Below, piece after piece: positions 61,301-64,000 of a stretch of 64,000 nt of DNA. Position numbers and translations under genes: made by a program. The DNA lies in contig NZ_RCNV01000008.1 in assembly GCF_003667275.1 (NCBI RefSeq), positions 112,685 to 176,684 on the forward strand. Reading direction: 5' to 3'. The stretch's first letter is position 1, and every line of letters begins with the position of its first letter. The notes beneath the pieces were generated by a model. It had not been told where the DNA came from and did no database searches. It was given only the letters and a program-made list of their open reading frames with translations. The stretch is from Mesonia aquimarina. Its GTDB lineage: Bacteria > Bacteroidota > Bacteroidia > Flavobacteriales > Flavobacteriaceae.

Positions 61301-63924
61301 CTGTAAGTAATGATGATGATGGGAATTGTGTTGTTTCTAGTGGAGCTCTAACACAAACTGATTGTCCGCCGGACAACGACTTATGTGATAACGCTATTGT
61401 TGCTTCTGTTAATGGGGATCAGTTTTGTGAAGTTACAACTCCGGGAACTTTGGCTGCTGCTAATGGATCTAATGTTTCGGTTTCTTGTGGGGGGAATGTT
61501 GCTCAAGATGTTTGGTTTGAGTTTACAGCTACTTCCACAACACATATGATTGCATTGCTAGATGAAGCTGGAAATAGTGCTTCGGATCTTTATCACTCTG
61601 TTTATGAAGGAGGTGATTGTAATAATCTGACTGAGGTGTATTGTAGTGAAGAATTTGATAATGGAGGAAATAGTCCTAATATAGTTGCCGATAACTTAAC
61701 TATAGGGAGCACTTATAAAATTAGAGTTTTTGATACGAGTATTTCTGATCAGGATTTTAATTTATGTATTACAACACCAGATTATAAGGATAATGTAGAT
61801 TGTAGTGAATTGGAGCCATTTTGTGCACCAACAGACGAATCTGGTAATCCAGAACCATTAATCTTTCCTAATGGATATTTTTATTTAGAAGAATCTGTTG
61901 CCGAAGAAGGACCAGACTATGGATGTTTAGGGAGTGAACCTAATCCCGCTTGGTTTTATTTACAAGTGCAAGAATCTGGTGATTTAGAATTTGAAATTGT
62001 TCAGAATACCGCTTTTGATGAAACAGGAGCTACAATTGGTGATGGTTTGGATGTGGACTTTATTGTTTACGGTCCGTTTAATTCTGTAGAAGATAACTGT
62101 GAAGACCTAACAAATGCTAATATTGTGGACTGTAGTTATTCTGCAGCAGCAATTGAAGATATGGTAATTCCAGGAGCTCAAGCAGATGAAGTTTATATAG
62201 TCCTTATTACAAACTTTAATCAGTCTCCAGGATATATAAGCCTTGGACAGACTAATTTCGGAGAAACAGGAGGAGGAACTACAGATTGTACTATACTTGA
62301 TGAAACAGTTTATGCTTGTGAAGGTGAAGATGTGATTTTGACATCTGAATTTCCAAATGCATTAGCTTATGTTTGGTATGAATATAACCCGGACACAGAA
62401 GAAAATGAAATTATTGAAGGAGAGGAAACGTCTACATTAGAAGTTTCTGAAGATGGTGTATATACACTAGTTTCTTTTGATCAAGCAGGAACTCCTTCGG
62501 AAGAGGTGTTTACTGTAGTCTACTCAGAAAATCCTGATGTTGATTTGATGCTTGAACCAGGTCAAAATGGAAATTCTGATTTCGTGTCTTTATGTGGTGT
62601 TAGTCAAATATCATTAGATGCAACTCCTTCAAATGCAAGTTTGTTTGATCCAGTTGAATATAGCTGGATGGATAGTGATGGCAATGAAATTTCCACTATG
62701 CCTACTGTAGATTTTTCTGAAGAAGGAACATATACTGTAGAAGTAATAGGGACTATTTTAGATGAAGATGGTTTTCCTACTGAGTTTACTTGTGCATTTA
62801 CAAAAACTTTTGATATTTTAAATTCTGATTTCACAGTATCTTTAGGATCAGACCAGGATTTATGTGATGAGTCTAGTTATACGATAGAGAGTGTAGTAAC
62901 AGGAGAGGATGCAAGTAATGCGAGTTATGTATGGGAGGATTCTAATGGTGTTATATCTGGTGAGACTTCTTCTAGTTTAGTGGTGACCGAAGATGGAGAT
63001 TATATGGTAACTGTAGAAATTGACGGTTGTACGGCGACCTCAAGTGTTAATGTAGTATTAAATGAATCTCCTTCACTTTCTTCATTGGAGGAAGAAATAG
63101 TTACGTGTAGTCTTTCAGACGCTATATTAGATGCGACACCTTCTAACTTTACGGTAGCGGAGACTACTTATAGTTGGACTTATGAGGGGAGTTCGATAGC
63201 AGAGACAGGCGCTATAGTAAATGCTTCCGATTATGGTTATGGTAGTTATGAGGTAACTGCTTATGCAGATTCTCCAGATTGTTCAACAACAATATCAATA
63301 GCTGTTATAGAGCGTGATGATATAGGAGTAAGTCTTATTTCAGATCAATCTTCAGCTATGGATTTACAATACTGTAGTGATTTATCAGATGAAGTACCTA
63401 GTTATGAGCTTGTCTTGACAGCAGAGCTGAGCAATGTAGAGGCAAGTGAGGTAGATTTTGTTTGGTATGAGAACGGGAATGTACTTTCGGGAGAGACAGG
63501 TAGTAGTTATACGGTAGTTTATGATTCAGAGGGGGATTATAACGATACTTATGAGGTAGAGATTGTGTTAGGGGGTTGTTCTGCTTTTGGAGCAATTGAT
63601 ACCGATGTATCTATTACTCCTTATGAGAACGGCTGTGTGATTACTGAAGGTTTATCTCCGAATAGTAGTCCAGGTCAGAATGATTGTATGGATCTAAGCT
63701 TTTTGGATGATCGAACAGGAATTCGTAGTTTAAAGGTTTATAACCGTCATGGTCGTTTAGTGTATGATCAATCAAATTATGTAAATAGTTTCTGTGGTCA
63801 AGATCAAGATGGCGAAGATTTACAAACGGGTACGTATTATTACGTGCTAGAGTTTTCATCAGAAGATCCTGTCTTTGGCAATGTTAAGAAAGGCTGGGTT
63901 TATATCAACCGAGAAGTAAACTAG
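58351..63924 (+). CDS. Giant secreted T9SS type B protein with FN3 and repeated CUB-like domains
   Basis: The protein has 1857 residues with a signal peptide (cleavage near NGQT). Order of domains by eye: a beta-sandwich at about 25-210; two fibronectin type III domains at about 213-305 and 310-405 (YTADVSWTSE, STEYEFYLRA); three repeats of about 198 residues at about 410-1005, each with a CUB-like half (ACCDE, LDSDGT) and a second half ending near SNCVISS-like segments; a PPC-like domain (DNDLCDNAIVAS) at about 1008-1145; a further Cys-rich domain to about 1310; Ig/PKD-like domains; and a gliding-motility-type C-terminal domain from about 1770 (LKVYNRHGRLVY). It should be exported by T9SS and act as a surface adhesin. 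It is very acidic, with many Asp-rich loops that may bind calcium. Confidence 0.9.
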   Translation: MKKITFSFFLLFLVLCNLKTNGQTLNQDANWPNSNWVITGSYETDPDAFEADPTAVSNFAFDDDDAGNGNVDEIAAESPVIDLTAAQTAGETWILVSVEYFFRIANTVDVVPDDFLAFQYWNADTSSWETWAGQIPATEGSGGANTDDFCTPEKTAYVTIPLNIATFTSTQLSGFKYRIFYDDDGNNAGGNWEYGFCFDSPVINSQVPPSCLEPSDVSVDEVTAYTADVSWTSESSESEWDIVYDTAVGFDPDNEGTTVVDDDGIAGTQLTGLDASTEYEFYLRADCGDTDGVSEWVGPFTFTTATDTPPNCDAEMTTPADLSEDVDIDQDLIWSAASGEPTSYNVTVGTTSGGTDVVDNVNVGDVTVYDLGTLAYGTEYFVTITPENSNGVATGCTEYTFTTEADPSVVVDCGAGPVSENFCYENNSEFEAIYTSSDGSPLTLNINNGFLEACCDELIVLDSDGTELYNDGGDISGLTFQSTGDQITVQVSSDGSVNCQANDYDPIDYTVSCATCANPAAEYEVVSDCNNGPQFLVEVNVTDLGDATDLNISDNQGSADQTASSVDVYTFGPYANGTEVEIDIENNQDSNCVISSNVLTQAYCSEITVDCAVGPATQNFCYDDDSTFEVVYTSSDGSSLNLNVNGGFLEACCDEFVVLDSDGTELYNDGGDISGLTFQSTGDQITVQVSSDGSVNCQANDYDSIDYNVSCATCSNPEATYTVVEDCINGPQFFVEVDLTSIGDATDVDISDNQGSDVETATEPAVFTFGPYTNGTLVEIEIENNQDVNCQISSGELTQETCVNNYVDCEVGPVNTVFCYENGQTEELTYISTDGSPINLVINSGQVENGWDEFIVLDSDGTQLYNGYGNAGDVSGVGPFQSSGDQITVQVVADGINSCVEDDYTPIDITASCATCENPDVSYEVVSDCDSGVDQFFVEVNVVDLGSAGSLSVEDDQGSAVETVVEAGIVEFGPFPNGTDVVITVSNDDDGNCVVSSGALTQTDCPPDNDLCDNAIVASVNGDQFCEVTTPGTLAAANGSNVSVSCGGNVAQDVWFEFTATSTTHMIALLDEAGNSASDLYHSVYEGGDCNNLTEVYCSEEFDNGGNSPNIVADNLTIGSTYKIRVFDTSISDQDFNLCITTPDYKDNVDCSELEPFCAPTDESGNPEPLIFPNGYFYLEESVAEEGPDYGCLGSEPNPAWFYLQVQESGDLEFEIVQNTAFDETGATIGDGLDVDFIVYGPFNSVEDNCEDLTNANIVDCSYSAAAIEDMVIPGAQADEVYIVLITNFNQSPGYISLGQTNFGETGGGTTDCTILDETVYACEGEDVILTSEFPNALAYVWYEYNPDTEENEIIEGEETSTLEVSEDGVYTLVSFDQAGTPSEEVFTVVYSENPDVDLMLEPGQNGNSDFVSLCGVSQISLDATPSNASLFDPVEYSWMDSDGNEISTMPTVDFSEEGTYTVEVIGTILDEDGFPTEFTCAFTKTFDILNSDFTVSLGSDQDLCDESSYTIESVVTGEDASNASYVWEDSNGVISGETSSSLVVTEDGDYMVTVEIDGCTATSSVNVVLNESPSLSSLEEEIVTCSLSDAILDATPSNFTVAETTYSWTYEGSSIAETGAIVNASDYGYGSYEVTAYADSPDCSTTISIAVIERDDIGVSLISDQSSAMDLQYCSDLSDEVPSYELVLTAELSNVEASEVDFVWYENGNVLSGETGSSYTVVYDSEGDYNDTYEVEIVLGGCSAFGAIDTDVSITPYENGCVITEGLSPNSSPGQNDCMDLSFLDDRTGIRSLKVYNRHGRLVYDQSNYVNSFCGQDQDGEDLQTGTYYYVLEFSSEDPVFGNVKKGWVYINREVN
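59580..61365 (+). repeat. Three tandem ~595-base coding repeats in the adhesin gene
   Basis: Copies at about 59580-60176, 60177-60764 and 60765-61365 encode about 198 residues each. Copies 1 and 2 share 46 identical consecutive residues (460-505 and 658-703). Copy 3 is more diverged and lacks the paired Cys (ENGWDE replaces EACCDE). Confidence 0.85.
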
Positions 63925-63944
63925 TTTAGAATATAGATAATCAG

Positions 63945-63983
63945 CCTCCTCTTTTTACTTATAATCGAGTTAAAAAGAGGAGG
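63945..63983 (+). terminator. Terminator hairpin after the large adhesin gene
   Basis: CCTCCTCTTTTTA (63945-63957) pairs perfectly with TAAAAAGAGGAGG (63971-63983) around a 13-base loop. The following T tract is short (TAATTTT). It lies 20 bases after the stop codon. Confidence 0.6.
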
Positions 63984-64000
63984 TAATTTTAGAATAAAAC

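Overview
The window comes from a low-GC member of the Bacteroidota, most likely a marine-type Flavobacteriaceae; I cannot name the genus. The evidence is the gene content: type IX secretion (T9SS) C-terminal sorting domains of types A and B, a TonB-dependent receptor paired with a DUF5689 lipoprotein, flavobacterial DUF families, a eukaryote-like class Ia ribonucleotide reductase and a type-2 IleRS. Genes mostly lack Shine-Dalgarno sequences, and many are preceded by the Bacteroidota -7 box TAnnTTTG. I see no rRNA or tRNA genes, CRISPR array, phage or transposase. About 50 genes are densely packed in short operons, and several convergent pairs have touching or overlapping stop codons.

Layout. 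1-3970: envelope proteins (partial DUF6705-like, cyclase-family lipoprotein, M23 peptidase, DUF4919, DUF481). 4261-7327: a signalling locus with a cytoplasmic PAS histidine kinase, a single-domain response regulator and, convergent to them, a receiver domain fused to a glycosyltransferase-2-like domain that has lost its usual acidic motifs. 7476-11627: HupE/UreJ protein, dCMP deaminase, S41 protease, MarC, DUF3109. 11630-15409: a 1259-residue T9SS type B protein with eight internal repeats. 15757-20894: dNTP metabolism (nrdB, nrdA, dgt) with a palindromic element between nrdA and dgt. 20956-27477: M36 metalloprotease with a T9SS type A tail, dxs, tadA and a carboxypeptidase-regulatory-domain protein. 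27478-33054: a possible decayed gene, an OlsF-like double acyltransferase, aspartate kinase, a GNAT, fbp and a TerB-like protein. 33240-38874: ileS, a DksA-like protein, lspA and a surface-type lipoprotein. 38895-41754: an operon rimB-like, rimK, an AstE/AspA-type zinc hydrolase and 5-formyl-THF cyclo-ligase. 41894-48465: uvrC, a patatin/beta-barrel protein and tyrosine catabolism (hmgA, hppD). 48466-50897: a small candidate transcription unit, DUF3108 and a second M23 lipoprotein. 50982-58168: a small membrane protein, a secreted endonuclease/phosphatase-type enzyme, a TonB receptor with DUF5689 partner, and hflX. 58351-63924: a 1857-residue T9SS type B protein with three near-identical ~198-residue repeats.

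Most of the window is ordinary chromosome. The points most worth a second look are: the receiver plus pseudo-glycosyltransferase fusion; the rimB-rimK-zinc hydrolase operon, which could write and erase glutamate tails; the isolated promoter, Phe-rich mini-ORF and perfect terminator after hppD; the palindromic element after nrdA; DnaA-box-like tandem repeats upstream of nrdB; and the adhesin repeats that have diverged only at silent sites. Functional calls rest on motifs read by eye; no database search was run.
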